Shown piece after piece: positions 43,294 through 52,142 of a DNA stretch of 64,000 nt. How positions within the stretch are numbered: position 1 is the first letter of the stretch; each line of letters opens with the position of its first letter. The notes under the pieces are model-generated. The model saw nothing but the letters and a program-made list of their open reading frames with translations, was not told the origin of the DNA and did no database searches. Position numbers and translations under genes: made by a program. The stretch comes from an uncultured Collinsella sp. (GTDB lineage Bacteria > Actinomycetota > Coriobacteriia > Coriobacteriales > Coriobacteriaceae): positions 1 to 64,000 of the forward strand of contig CAAFQK010000109.1 of the NCBI GenBank assembly GCA_900765115.1. Direction: 5' to 3'.

Positions 43294-43322
43294 GAGCTGG
43301 CCGGGCAAAGCCCGACCAGCTC
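43294..43322 (-). terminator. Terminator after the P-type ATPase gene
   Basis: On the minus strand GAGCTGGTCGGGC and GCCCGGCCAGCTC pair with one mismatch around TTT and are followed by TTTTTT. It may also stop the convergent plus-strand cassette. Confidence 0.8.
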
Positions 43323-43381
43323 ACATACTTTCCCTCAGCCCTTTTCATCCGCACGGGAGAAAAGCCAGCAAGGATAGCGCA

Positions 43382-43469
43382 GGGTCCGCCCCGGAAGCCC
43401 TTTCTCCCGAACGATCCCGCAGCGCGAAGCGCGAGGACCAGTGAGGGAGAAAGGGCGTGGGGCGGGCCC
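43382..43469. repeat. Large imperfect inverted repeat in the 3' region of the ATPase gene
   Basis: The arms 43382-43408 and 43445-43469 pair over GCCCTTTCTCCC/GGGAGAAAGGGC (12 bp) and CCGCCCC/GGGGCGG (7 bp) with a small bulge, then GGG/CCC. The 36-base loop holds a CGCG-AAG-CGCG mini-stem. No U-tract follows. It looks like a REP-type palindromic unit or a processing/stability element. Confidence 0.6.
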
Positions 43470-43480
43470 GGACGAGAGCG

Positions 43481-46162
43481 TTACTCCTTCTCGACCGCGC
43501 GCATGATCGCCTTGTAGATCTCCATCAACGGGATGATCAGGAAGGCCAGACCCAGCGCGGCAAGAACGCCCTTGAGCTCAAGCGTCACAGGGCCAAAGAA
43601 CATCTCGGCAAGCGTCGGCTGCACGGTCACGATCACCGTCAGCACCAGCGCCAGCGCAGCGGAAGCCCACAGCCACTTGTTCTGCTTCTTCATGGTGAAC
43701 AGCGACGCACGACGGCTGCGCATATTGAAGCAGTGGAAAATCTCGACCATGTTGAGCGTGATGAACGCCATCATCACGCCTTCCTCGTCGGCATTGCCGG
43801 CGATCATATCAGCGATGTGAATGTAGCCCATGTCAAAGTACACGCCCACAAAGAAGCTCGCCAGCACCAGCACGGTGATGATCAGACCCTGGACCACGCA
43901 GTCCAGACCCATATGTCCGGCGAAGACACCGTCCTTAGCGTTGCGCGGCTTGCGCTTCATAATGTCGCCCTCGGCGTCCTCCATGCCCAGCGCGAGCGCG
44001 GGGAAACAGTCGGTAACCAGGTTCACCCACAGCAGCTGCACCGGCTGGAAGATGGTAAAGCCGATGAGCGTGGCGATAAACACCGAGAAGACCTCGGCAA
44101 GGTTTGCCGAAAGCAGGAACTGGATGACCTTGCGGATGTTGTCGTAGATGCGACGGCCCTCTTCGCAGGCACCGATGATGGTGGCGAAGTTGTCGTCGGC
44201 GAGCACCATGTCGGCAACGTTCTTGGTGACGTCGGTACCGGTGATGCCCATGCCCACGCCGATGTCGGCACGCTTGATGGACGGGGCGTCGTTGACGCCG
44301 TCGCCCGTCATGGCCACGATCTGGTCGCGCGACTTCCAAGCCTCGACGATGCGGGTCTTATGCTCGGGCTGAACGCGGGCGTACACGCCGTAGTCCTCGA
44401 TGTGCGCGTCGAGCTCCTCGTCGCTCATGCGATCGAGGTCGGCACCGGTGATGGCATGGCTGCGATCGGTGACGATGCCCAGCTGCTTGGCGATGGCCAC
44501 GGCGGTGTCGATGTGGTCGCCCGTAATCATGACGGTGCGGATACCGGCGTCGTGCGCCTCGCGGATGGCGTCGGCGACCTCGGGGCGGACCGGGTCAATC
44601 ATGCCGGACAGGCCGCAGAAGACCAGGTCATGCTCGAGCGCGGCGGGGCTGCAGTCGGCCGGGACCTCGGTGTAGGTGCGGCTCGCCAGCGCCAGCACGC
44701 GCAGGGCCTCGTCGGCCATGGCCTTGTTGGCGGCCACGAGCTCGGCGCGACGCTCCTCGGTCAGGGGGACAACCTTGTCGCCCTCGTAGATATGGGTACA
44801 CAGGCCGATCACCACGTCGGGCGCGCCCTTGGTGTACTGCTCGTACTCGCCGTCCAGGGTCTCGACGACCACGGACATCATCTTGCGGCCCGAGTCAAAC
44901 GGGGCCTCGCCCACGCGCGGATGCTCGGCAGTCAGGCCAGTGAGCCCCGCCTTGCCGGCATCGTTGACGAGCGCACACTCGGTCGGCTCACCCACAGCCT
45001 CGCCCAGTTCCTCGTCCCACTGGGCGTCGGAGCACAGAGCCATGCCGGCCAGGAACTTCTCCTTAGGCGCAGCGAGCTCGTGCTTGACGACGGTCATCTT
45101 GTTCTGGGTGAGGGTACCGGTCTTGTCGGAGCAGATGGTCTGTGTGCAGCCAAGGGTCTCGACGGCGGAAAGCTTGCGGATGATTGCCTGGCGCTTGGCC
45201 ATCTTGGTCACGCCAAGCGACAGCACGATGGTCACGACGGCGACCAGGCCCTCGGGGATGGCAGCGACGGCGAGCGAGACGGCGACCATAAAGGTATCGA
45301 GCAAGGCTGTCGGGTCGGTGAGGACGTTGCCCACGCCGTGACGGATGATGTCGACGCCAAAGATGACGACGCAGATGACGATAACCATGATGGTAAGGAT
45401 GCGGCTGAGCTCGGCGAGCTTCACCTGCAGCGGCGTGAGCTCTTCCTTGGCCTCGGCCAGGGCGCCGGCGATCTTGCCCATCTCGGTGTTCATACCGGTG
45501 CCGACCACGACGGCGCGACCGCGGCCGTATACCACGGTGGAACCCATGTAGCACATGTTCTTGCGGTCGCCGAGCGGCACGTCGTCGATGCCGGCGGCGA
45601 GCTCAATGACGTTGGCATGCTTCTCGACGGGCACGGACTCGCCGGTAAGGGCGGCCTCCTCGATCTTCATCGTGGCGCTCTCGAGCACACGGCAGTCGGC
45701 CGGGACGGAGTCGCCCGCCTCGAGCATGATCACATCGCCGGGCACGAGCTCGGCGCTCGGCAGGTGCACGAGCTTGCCGTCGCGCAGCACCTTGGACTGC
45801 GCCGCGCTCATCTCCTGCAGGGCCTCGAGGGCCTCCTCGCTTTTAGCCTCCTGAACCACGCCCAGCACCGAGTTGACGATAACGACGAACATGATGATGG
45901 CGACATCGGCAAAGTCCGCCTCGCCCTTGACCATGCCCGTGAGCGCGCTGATGACGGCGGCAACGATCAGCATGATAACCATGGGGTCGGCCATCTGCTC
46001 AAAGAAGCGCTTCCACAACGGCGTCTTCTCGGCTTCCTCGAGCTTGTTAGGGCCTGTCTTGGCGAGGCGCGACGACGCCTCGTCGTTGCTCAGGCCGAGG
46101 TTCTCATCGACACCTTGGTCGCTGAGTACCTCCGCCGCGGCGGACAGGTATTCCTTTTGCAT
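43481..46162 (-). CDS. P2-type cation-transporting ATPase (calcium-ATPase-like)
   Basis: The 893-residue protein has the whole P-type architecture: cation-ATPase N-terminal domain (LGLSNDEASSRLAKTGPNKL), TM1-2, actuator domain with EAALTGESVPVEKH, PEGL in TM4 (VAAIPEGLVAVVTIVLSLGV), ICSDKTGTLTQNKMTVVKHE with the phosphorylated Asp at about residue 345, ITGDHIDTAVAIAKQLGI and AMTGDGVNDAPSIKRADIGV, and six C-terminal helices. The PEGL motif and the length place it among SERCA/PMCA-like transporters, which export Ca2+ or Mn2+. The leader is structured (46173-46226). Confidence 0.92.
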   Translation of the reverse strand: MQKEYLSAAAEVLSDQGVDENLGLSNDEASSRLAKTGPNKLEEAEKTPLWKRFFEQMADPMVIMLIVAAVISALTGMVKGEADFADVAIIMFVVIVNSVLGVVQEAKSEEALEALQEMSAAQSKVLRDGKLVHLPSAELVPGDVIMLEAGDSVPADCRVLESATMKIEEAALTGESVPVEKHANVIELAAGIDDVPLGDRKNMCYMGSTVVYGRGRAVVVGTGMNTEMGKIAGALAEAKEELTPLQVKLAELSRILTIMVIVICVVIFGVDIIRHGVGNVLTDPTALLDTFMVAVSLAVAAIPEGLVAVVTIVLSLGVTKMAKRQAIIRKLSAVETLGCTQTICSDKTGTLTQNKMTVVKHELAAPKEKFLAGMALCSDAQWDEELGEAVGEPTECALVNDAGKAGLTGLTAEHPRVGEAPFDSGRKMMSVVVETLDGEYEQYTKGAPDVVIGLCTHIYEGDKVVPLTEERRAELVAANKAMADEALRVLALASRTYTEVPADCSPAALEHDLVFCGLSGMIDPVRPEVADAIREAHDAGIRTVMITGDHIDTAVAIAKQLGIVTDRSHAITGADLDRMSDEELDAHIEDYGVYARVQPEHKTRIVEAWKSRDQIVAMTGDGVNDAPSIKRADIGVGMGITGTDVTKNVADMVLADDNFATIIGACEEGRRIYDNIRKVIQFLLSANLAEVFSVFIATLIGFTIFQPVQLLWVNLVTDCFPALALGMEDAEGDIMKRKPRNAKDGVFAGHMGLDCVVQGLIITVLVLASFFVGVYFDMGYIHIADMIAGNADEEGVMMAFITLNMVEIFHCFNMRSRRASLFTMKKQNKWLWASAALALVLTVIVTVQPTLAEMFFGPVTLELKGVLAALGLAFLIIPLMEIYKAIMRAVEKE

Positions 46163-46172
46163 ATAGAGTCCC

Positions 46173-46226
46173 CTCCTGGGATTCGGGCCACTCAGCAGAT
46201 TGATGCCCGATCATAATTCCCAGGAG
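46173..46226 (-). promoter_or_regulatory. Structured leader that can hide the ATPase ribosome site
   Basis: On the minus strand CTCCTGGGA (46226-46218) pairs perfectly with TCCCAGGAG (46181-46173). The 3' arm contains the AGGAG of the Shine-Dalgarno (AGGAGGGG) about 8 bases before the ATG. Inside, CGGGC pairs with GCCCG. A further stem CTGCCG/CGGCAG lies upstream (about 46248-46268). It does not match a riboswitch class I can name. Confidence 0.6.
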
Positions 46227-46269
46227 AAGGGCAAGGGCTCATCAAGGCTGCCGTGCTGAGCGGCAGTTG

Positions 46270-46604
46270 ATAGTGGGGCTATGGTACCCCAAAGCGGCGC
46301 GTCTAGCCAAAACATTCCAATTGGAAACACGGCTCGAGTGCAACGATGCAGACCGTGTGATGCTCAACATTGATAAAACGTTTTTTCTTCGGTGCATCAT
46401 CAAACTGAAATATCGCCCAGATAGCAGCGGTTAGAACGGTTGGTAAAGTTTTTGCATATACCGTTTTTACCGCAAAAAATGAACTTCTAATTCGGCATAC
46501 GGTCGATTTTTTGGGGTATTCGGTCGGCATTTCGTTATAATCATCTCAGTTTTATTTCTTATGGTTTATCTATCAGCGCAAGACGATGTCAGATGGAGGT
46601 CTGA
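46270..46604 (+). promoter_or_regulatory. Intergenic region with pyk promoter
   Basis: This divergent intergenic stretch holds a good -10 (TATAAT, 46536-46541) for pyk with a poor -35 (TTGGGG at 46511, spacing about 19), so another factor or extended sequence may help. The ATPase promoter must lie near 46290-46330 on the other strand. Short frames here are not convincing. Confidence 0.55.
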
Positions 46605-48065
46605 ATGTACAAGCGCACCAAGATTGTATGCACCATGGGTCCCGCCTGCGATAGCGACGAGACCATCCGCGAGATGATCAAGGCGGGCATGAACGTCGCC
46701 CGTTTTAACTTCTCGCACGGATCCTACGACGAGCACCACGGTCGCATCGAGCGCGTCCGTCGTATTTCCAAGGAGCTCGGTCTGCCCGTCGGCATCCTGC
46801 TCGACACCAAGGGCCCCGAGGTCCGCACCGGCCTTCTGGTCGATGGCAAGAAGGTTGCCGTCAAGACCGGCGATAAGATCGTCGTCACCGCTCAGCCCAC
46901 GTCCGAGGATTTCCACGGCACCGCTGAGCACATCTCCCTCGACTACCTGGCTCTGCCCTCCGAGGTCGAGAAGGGCTCCCTTATCCTGATCGATGACGGT
47001 CTGGTTGCCCTCGAGGTCGAGTCCGTCGACGGCCAGGACATGACCTGCGTCGTTAAGAACGACGGCCTGATCGGCGAGCGCAAGGGCGTCAACATGCCCA
47101 ACGTCAACATCTCGCTGCCCGCCATCACCGAGCGCGATCGTCAGGACATCCTCTTTGGCCTGACCGAGAACATCGACTACATCGCCGCTTCCTTCATCCG
47201 TGACGGCGAGTCCGTCCGCGGCATCCGCGAGCTTTGCCGCGAGAACGGCGGCGAGCACGTGACGATCTTCCCGAAGATCGAGTGCGCCCTGGGCGTCGAG
47301 AACTTCGACGAGATTCTCGAGGCTTCCGACGGCATCATGGTCGCCCGTGGCGACCTGGGCATCGAGATCAAGCCCGAGCTCGTTCCGCACATCCAGAAGG
47401 AGATCATCGCCAAGTGCAACGCGGCCTACAAGCCCGTTATCACCGCTACGCAGATGCTCGACTCCATGCAGCAGAACCCGCGCCCGACGCGCGCCGAGGT
47501 TGCCGACGTTGCTAACGCCATCTACGACGGCACCGACGCCGTTATGCTCTCTGGCGAGTCCGCTGCCGGTAAGTACCCGGTCGAGGCCGTCAAGATGCAG
47601 GCCAGCATTGCTCTCGAGACTGAGAAGTACCTCCCGGCTCACGCTCCGCTCGAGGTTCCGGCTGACGCTCACGGCACCCGCGTCGTCAACAACGTTGTGG
47701 GTATGTCCGCTGTGAACATGGCTACCACCGTTGGCGCCAAGTGCATCACCGTGCCGACGACCACCGGTCGTACCGCTCGCCTGATCTCGCACTTCCGTCC
47801 CAACATGCCGATCTGCGCGTTCTCCCGCCACGAGTGGGCCGTCCAGCAGATGATTATGTACTGGGGCGTTATCCCGCACCAGGCCGAGATTACCCAGGGC
47901 ACCGTCAACGGCACGATCGTCAAGGCGATCGAGACCGCTAAGGAGCTCGGCTACGTCGAGGCCGGCGATCTGACCGTCGCTACCGCCGGCGATCCCCGCA
48001 TGAGCGTCCAGCTCGAGGACAAGGTCTCCTCGACCAACGTCGCTTACGTCGCTCAGGTGCGCTAA
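46605..48065 (+). CDS. pyk: Pyruvate kinase
   Basis: The 486-residue enzyme (usual length about 470-590) carries KIVCTMGPACDSDETIREMI, MNVARFNFSHGSY, ILLDTKGPEVRTG, FPKIECALGVENFDEILEAS and DGIMVARGDLGIEI, and MLDSMQQNPRPTRAEVADVA (ADP/PEP site and metal ligands). The C-terminal regulatory domain is present; no extra PEP-utiliser domain is attached. It converts PEP and ADP to pyruvate and ATP. Codon use is strongly biased, as expected for a highly expressed gene. Confidence 0.97.
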   Translation: MYKRTKIVCTMGPACDSDETIREMIKAGMNVARFNFSHGSYDEHHGRIERVRRISKELGLPVGILLDTKGPEVRTGLLVDGKKVAVKTGDKIVVTAQPTSEDFHGTAEHISLDYLALPSEVEKGSLILIDDGLVALEVESVDGQDMTCVVKNDGLIGERKGVNMPNVNISLPAITERDRQDILFGLTENIDYIAASFIRDGESVRGIRELCRENGGEHVTIFPKIECALGVENFDEILEASDGIMVARGDLGIEIKPELVPHIQKEIIAKCNAAYKPVITATQMLDSMQQNPRPTRAEVADVANAIYDGTDAVMLSGESAAGKYPVEAVKMQASIALETEKYLPAHAPLEVPADAHGTRVVNNVVGMSAVNMATTVGAKCITVPTTTGRTARLISHFRPNMPICAFSRHEWAVQQMIMYWGVIPHQAEITQGTVNGTIVKAIETAKELGYVEAGDLTVATAGDPRMSVQLEDKVSSTNVAYVAQVR

Positions 48066-48093
48066 AACGCACTTGCAAGCATACTTGCATTGC

Positions 48094-48130
48094 AAAGGGC
48101 CCGGAAGGCTTCGCCTTCCGGGCCCTTTTT
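48094..48130 (+). terminator. Strong terminator after pyk
   Basis: AAAGGGCCCGGAAGGC and its exact complement flank a 3-base loop, followed by TTTTT; 29 bp past the stop. Confidence 0.95.
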
Positions 48131-48307
48131 CTGTGCCAATGCCGCCGCACGGCAAAACACGCACTCATTTCTTTACCAAAAGCGCGAAATCCACCCTTCG
48201 AGGCCCAAAAAATAAAGCCCCAAGCGCTAAAAGTGTTCGCCCGGTGGCAAACCCACACCTCACACAGGGCTGATAAATCGTTTTAGCAAGAGTCAGATCG
48301 ACCTGGT

Positions 48308-48437
48308 TTTCGGAAGTGCGGGGAAAAATTGCTTACCCCCGAGCACAAGCCCTTTTATTTCAACAAAACCCCTGATAAAGTTGGCTCAAATACCGCTTGT
48401 GCTTTGCCTGTTTGTCTTTTTCCCCGCACTTCCGAAA
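48308..48437. repeat. Nested perfect inverted repeats upstream of the orphan gene
   Basis: The outer 21-bp arms (48308-48328 and 48417-48437, TTTCGGAAGTGCGGGGAAAA plus A) are exact complements. Nested inside are AGCACAAGC (48342-48350) and GCTTGTGCT (48395-48403), again exact. The 44-bp centre is AT-rich. The arrangement could be a small non-autonomous element, a long RNA hairpin or an invertible promoter segment. Confidence 0.7.
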
Positions 48438-48483
48438 CCGATAGCCTTTCTAGCCCAAACAACGCTCGAACGATCGGATTGCC

Positions 48484-49557
48484 ATGTCATTTCTCGCTTG
48501 CGGACCCACAGCTTTTCAGTACTATCGCATCCCGCCCCAGATACTAGGACTCTATCCGGCAATCCTGCCGCCCGACCATGACCATCGCTTGGTGCATTAC
48601 TCAAAACAACCAGTATTTAAAGACTTGCTCGGCACACCAGTTTGGAGATTCGTGGGCGAAAGAAAACAGCGCGCGAACGGAAAGCTATTTCATAGCCGTC
48701 TGCTAACCCAAGAGCCGCCTCCTGGGTCGTTTAGGCAGACTGAGCATGGGTTTGATGTCACGTCCCCGGAGTTCACACTGCTCAACCTTGCTACGCAGGT
48801 CTCGCGCAACCAGTTACTCATGGCTTGCTACGAGATGTGCGGCTCCTTTGCAGTGTTCACGCCTTGTAAACGGGCGCAGCAGCAGCTCGATGAAGCAATT
48901 TCGCTTAAGCTCATTCCGCCCGACTGTGGTTGGAAACGCGTTGTCGACACCAAGGGCAATGACACCAACCTGTGGAAGCGCCCACCGCTCCTCAGCGCAG
49001 CGGATATCGCCGCGTTCGCCAAGCAGGCCGCAGGCCTGCGCGGCGTTAAACAACTGCGCTGGGCAGCCGAGCACATGACGGGGCAGACCGCCTCACCCTT
49101 CGAAGTACAGACCTCCATGCTTGTCTCGCTCCCCCGCGACGAGGGCGGCATGGGCATCAACATCGCAAACAACGTGCGCATCCCACTCAGCGACGCCGCA
49201 CGCTCACTGTATGACAAAACCTGCTGCTACGCCGATATCCTCATAGAGAGCAACATCGACAGCATGGGCGTCATTTTGGAATGCCAAGGCCGCTCCGCCC
49301 ATGACAGCGAAGCCGCAAGTCTCTCCGATGCCGAGCGCACCACCGCCCTCACAAGCATGGGCTATGACGTTATCCAGATAACCTATGAGCAAATCAAGGA
49401 CACGAAGAGCTTTAACAACATCGCCGAGCTCATTCATAAAAAGGCGGGGCTCCCCTACATCCCAAAGACCGATCAGGAACGCACCGCCGCAGAAACCCTG
49501 CGACGGGAGCTGTTGGTCAATTGGGATGAACTGTTCTCCGTTAAGCCGGCCGGCTAG
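48484..49557 (+). CDS. Orphan protein with possible PD-(D/E)XK nuclease-like domain (357 aa)
   Basis: The protein begins MSFLACGPTAFQYYRIPPQI, and the C-terminal half contains CCYADILIESNIDSMGVILE then CQGRSAHD and GYDVIQITYEQI. An Asp, strand, Glu-x-Gln-Gly arrangement followed by a helix and a strand resembles the restriction-endonuclease-like fold of DUF559/AbiEi-like proteins. The match is weak and the usual ExK lysine is Gln. There is no signal peptide. It stands alone between pyk and a convergent gene, preceded by nested inverted repeats. No clear ribosome site is seen. Confidence 0.6.
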   Translation: MSFLACGPTAFQYYRIPPQILGLYPAILPPDHDHRLVHYSKQPVFKDLLGTPVWRFVGERKQRANGKLFHSRLLTQEPPPGSFRQTEHGFDVTSPEFTLLNLATQVSRNQLLMACYEMCGSFAVFTPCKRAQQQLDEAISLKLIPPDCGWKRVVDTKGNDTNLWKRPPLLSAADIAAFAKQAAGLRGVKQLRWAAEHMTGQTASPFEVQTSMLVSLPRDEGGMGINIANNVRIPLSDAARSLYDKTCCYADILIESNIDSMGVILECQGRSAHDSEAASLSDAERTTALTSMGYDVIQITYEQIKDTKSFNNIAELIHKKAGLPYIPKTDQERTAAETLRRELLVNWDELFSVKPAG

Positions 49558-50414
49558 CAGCTAGCGATCAGAGGGACTGCGGGAACGTCAGAAGCGGCAA
49601 CGCGAGCCGCAAAGCCCGCTTCGGTCAGCTCGATGACCTCAGTAAACGTTGCGTCAAAGAATTTCTCGGTTAGCAAGCGATACGGCGGATGATCGGGCTC
49701 GCCGGGGTTTTCGCGTACAATCTCGTGCATGACGCCGATGGTCTTGAGCACATATTCTTTATGGATGGGATACTGACCAAAACGCGCCGCAGCAGTATAC
49801 AGGCGATCGGTCGCGCGCGGAATCGAAACAATGCCGAGCGTCTTGCCAAACCAGTCAAAGTCGCCTTGCTTTTTAATGCGGAACTCCTCGCACGGCTTGC
49901 CGCCGTGCGCCTCCAGGTACTGATTCACGCGCGTATTCCATACGGTATCGGCCACCAGATGCGACCAGACACCCAGTGTCAAATCGAGCAACGACTGCGC
50001 CACGTCCTCGGACGCAAGCGAGAACTCACGAGCGCCGGGACCGACAACCGGCTCAGCATCCCTGTAGCGCTGGGGATAGTGCACGCGATTCAGTCGCTCG
50101 CGCTCCTCGATAATCGAGGTCGCCGCGGCTGGCGCACCGGTGGGCGAACTTTTAAGCAACGGTGCCACATAGGTATCCCAGAACTCATGCTCACGAGGCT
50201 TAGGGATAGGCTCGGGCTTTGCAAAGTGCGTAATGCGATACGGAATGGGATCAGCGATACCGGGAACCATATAGCCCACAAAAATGTCCGGAACCACGCA
50301 GCCAAACAAAAAGGCATTGCGGTCACGAACGCTATCGGCAAGCAGACCAGCACGCGCCAGCAAGCGCTCCGTTTGAGCGATATGAATGTTCCAACTTGGC
50401 ATAGCCACCCCCAT
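49554..50414 (-). CDS. Zinc-dependent phospholipase C family protein
   Basis: The 286-residue product starts MPSWNIHIAQTERLLARAGL and carries DRNAFLFGCVVPDIFVGYMV and LDLTLGVWSHLVADTVWN; the spaced His, Asp and Trp residues match the zinc-dependent phospholipase C/S1-P1 nuclease-like fold (PF00882). There is no export signal, unlike clostridial phospholipases, so the substrate is uncertain and the role may be cytoplasmic. The start may be the ATG at 50402 (MPSW), four codons inside; neither has an ideal ribosome site. It overlaps the orphan gene end by 4 bases in convergent orientation. Confidence 0.75.
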   Translation of the reverse strand: MGVAMPSWNIHIAQTERLLARAGLLADSVRDRNAFLFGCVVPDIFVGYMVPGIADPIPYRITHFAKPEPIPKPREHEFWDTYVAPLLKSSPTGAPAAATSIIEERERLNRVHYPQRYRDAEPVVGPGAREFSLASEDVAQSLLDLTLGVWSHLVADTVWNTRVNQYLEAHGGKPCEEFRIKKQGDFDWFGKTLGIVSIPRATDRLYTAAARFGQYPIHKEYVLKTIGVMHEIVRENPGEPDHPPYRLLTEKFFDATFTEVIELTEAGFAARVAASDVPAVPLIASC

Positions 50415-50482
50415 AAAAAACCTGGATAACTATACCATCACGGCAAAGCCGCGCGGGCGGCTACGCACGCTCTACGCAGCAA

Positions 50483-51277
50483 CTAGTCCGTAACACCGCT
50501 TTCGGTTCCATACGACGGCGAAGGCACCTCGACCACATGGTGATATCGATCAATATAGATTGCACGGGCACCCAGGCGTCGCACCAAATCCTGGTGATGC
50601 GTGCTCATCAAGACCGTCTTACCCGCCGCGACGTAGGCCAGCAAGAAGTTGACCACAATGTCGCATGAATCCTCGTCGAGCCCATTGGTAGGTTCGTCGA
50701 GGACCAAGATATCCGGGTTCATCGACACCACCGCAGCCAGCGCAACGCGCTTCTTTTGCCCGCCCGAGAGCTGATAGGGAGAGGCGTTGGCAAGGTCGGC
50801 AACCTGGAACAGCCCCATGGCATCGCGCACGCGGCGCTCGAGCTCGTCTGCCGGCAGCCCCATCTGCGCGGGACCAAAAGCAACTTCCTCGCCCACCGTA
50901 GCGCAAAACAGCTGGGCGTCGGCATTCTGGAACACAAAGCCCACGCGCTGATGAAAACGCTGAGCGGCCGCGGAATCCTTTAGAAACGCCGCATCGATCA
51001 CATGCCCGTCAAACAGGTATGCGCCGGCATCCGCGAGCTCAAGGCCGTTGATAAGGCGCATGATCGTCGTCTTGCCGCAGCCGTTGGGACCGAGCAGGGC
51101 AACGAGTTCACCACGATCGATCTGCAGCGACACGCCATCGACAACCGTATGGCCCGCATAGGAGAACACCACGTCGCGCAGCTCGATGAGCGGCGCGACC
51201 TCGGCGCCGCCCGCACCGTTTGTGCCCGTCACGCTATTCGTATCGATCGTCAAAACGTCGCCCTTCCCCATTTGCAT
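50483..51277 (-). CDS. cbiO: ECF transporter ATPase (CbiO/NikO)
   Basis: A 264-residue ABC ATPase: Walker A LLGPNGCGKTTIMR, Q-loop VFQNADAQLFCATVGEEVAF, signature YQLSGGQKKRVALAA, Walker B ILVLDEPTNGLDE. The VFQN-DAQLF and AFGP features are typical of ECF ATPases. Only one ATPase is present, as in group I nickel/cobalt systems. It is the last gene of the cbiM-cbiQ-cbiO operon, 22 bp after cbiQ. Confidence 0.92.
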   Translation of the reverse strand: MQMGKGDVLTIDTNSVTGTNGAGGAEVAPLIELRDVVFSYAGHTVVDGVSLQIDRGELVALLGPNGCGKTTIMRLINGLELADAGAYLFDGHVIDAAFLKDSAAAQRFHQRVGFVFQNADAQLFCATVGEEVAFGPAQMGLPADELERRVRDAMGLFQVADLANASPYQLSGGQKKRVALAAVVSMNPDILVLDEPTNGLDEDSCDIVVNFLLAYVAAGKTVLMSTHHQDLVRRLGARAIYIDRYHHVVEVPSPSYGTESGVTD

Positions 51278-51299
51278 CCCCAGTCGGAACCAGCAGCGC

Positions 51300-52142
51300 C
51301 TACAGCACGGCGCACAACACTGTCAGCAGCGCCACGCCGGCCGCATAGGCCGCATCGCGCCAGCCAAACCTGGCGCGCGCGGGAGCCGGATACGCACCGG
51401 CAAAGCCGCGGCAAAGCATAGCCTCGTCCATCGCGCGGCTGCATTTCATCGCCTTGATAAAGGTCATGCCCATGATACCCGCGATCGAATCGGTACGCGA
51501 AAATCCCTCGGGCGCACGGCCAACGCTGCGCAGCATGACCGATTCGCACAGATCGTGCGCCGTACGACCCAGCACCTCGATGTGCTTGAGCGCCATATCA
51601 AACGTAAAGATAACTTCGTCGGGTAGATGCAGCATCTTGAGCGCCGCCGACATGCGGCTCCACGTGAGGGTCCACGAAACGCCCAGCACCAGCGACACAT
51701 TAATGAAGGTCTTGAGCGCAATCTTGAGCATGGCGCCCGTAGCGGAAGCACCCAGCAGCAGGGCAGGCAGCGCCAAAACCACTGCGAGCCCCGCGGCGCC
51801 AAGCGCCGGCACAAAGGTCGCGCGCAGCCCGCGTACGGGACGCACGGCAACGAGCACCAGCGCAATGGCCGCCATCAACATGAGGTACAGCGGGCTTTGT
51901 GTCAGGCACACGCACAGGACGCAAACGAATATCCCCACCAGGCGCACCGGAGCCGAAACGCAAGAAAGGGCGCGGTCGACCATCGACCCGCCCTCGTGCG
52001 CGCCTCCACCCAGGCGAACCCGCTCAAGCAGGCTCGCCAGGTGCAGGACGTTCTTTTGCATCACGCGATGACGAGCGCCCGTGGGCTCGTAACGCTGCAC
52101 GACCGCAAGCCAGCTAGGCAGCTCGACCATCGCCATGGGCAC
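51300..52142 (-). CDS. cbiQ: ECF transporter T component (CbiQ/NikQ)
   Basis: The 280-residue protein has five or six hydrophobic segments and the two Ala-Arg-Gly-like coupling-helix regions of EcfT proteins (LCESVMLRSVGRAPEGFSRT and AMDEAMLCRGFAGAYP). It overlaps the end of cbiM by 29 bases, and GTG at 52142 follows AAGGA. It couples ATP hydrolysis by CbiO to metal uptake through CbiM. Confidence 0.88.
   Translation of the reverse strand: MPMAMVELPSWLAVVQRYEPTGARHRVMQKNVLHLASLLERVRLGGGAHEGGSMVDRALSCVSAPVRLVGIFVCVLCVCLTQSPLYLMLMAAIALVLVAVRPVRGLRATFVPALGAAGLAVVLALPALLLGASATGAMLKIALKTFINVSLVLGVSWTLTWSRMSAALKMLHLPDEVIFTFDMALKHIEVLGRTAHDLCESVMLRSVGRAPEGFSRTDSIAGIMGMTFIKAMKCSRAMDEAMLCRGFAGAYPAPARARFGWRDAAYAAGVALLTVLCAVL

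Noticed and set aside
43457..46216. 919-codon plus-strand ORF opposite the P-type ATPase
   Set aside because: An antisense shadow of a GC-rich gene, His/Gly/Asp-rich with no domain; the minus strand encodes a complete P-type ATPase.
46173..46270. yybP-ykoY manganese riboswitch before the ATPase
   Set aside because: The GGGGAGUA-type core of that class is not found in the leader; only the general idea of an ion-responsive leader remains.
46303..46530. 75-codon minus-strand ORF in the pyk-ATPase gap
   Set aside because: It lies in the promoter region, lacks a ribosome site and has no recognisable features.
46566..48164. Long minus-strand ORF of 532 codons opposite pyk
   Set aside because: It is the antisense shadow of the highly biased pyruvate kinase gene; the product is a low-complexity Leu/Asp/Gly string with no family features.
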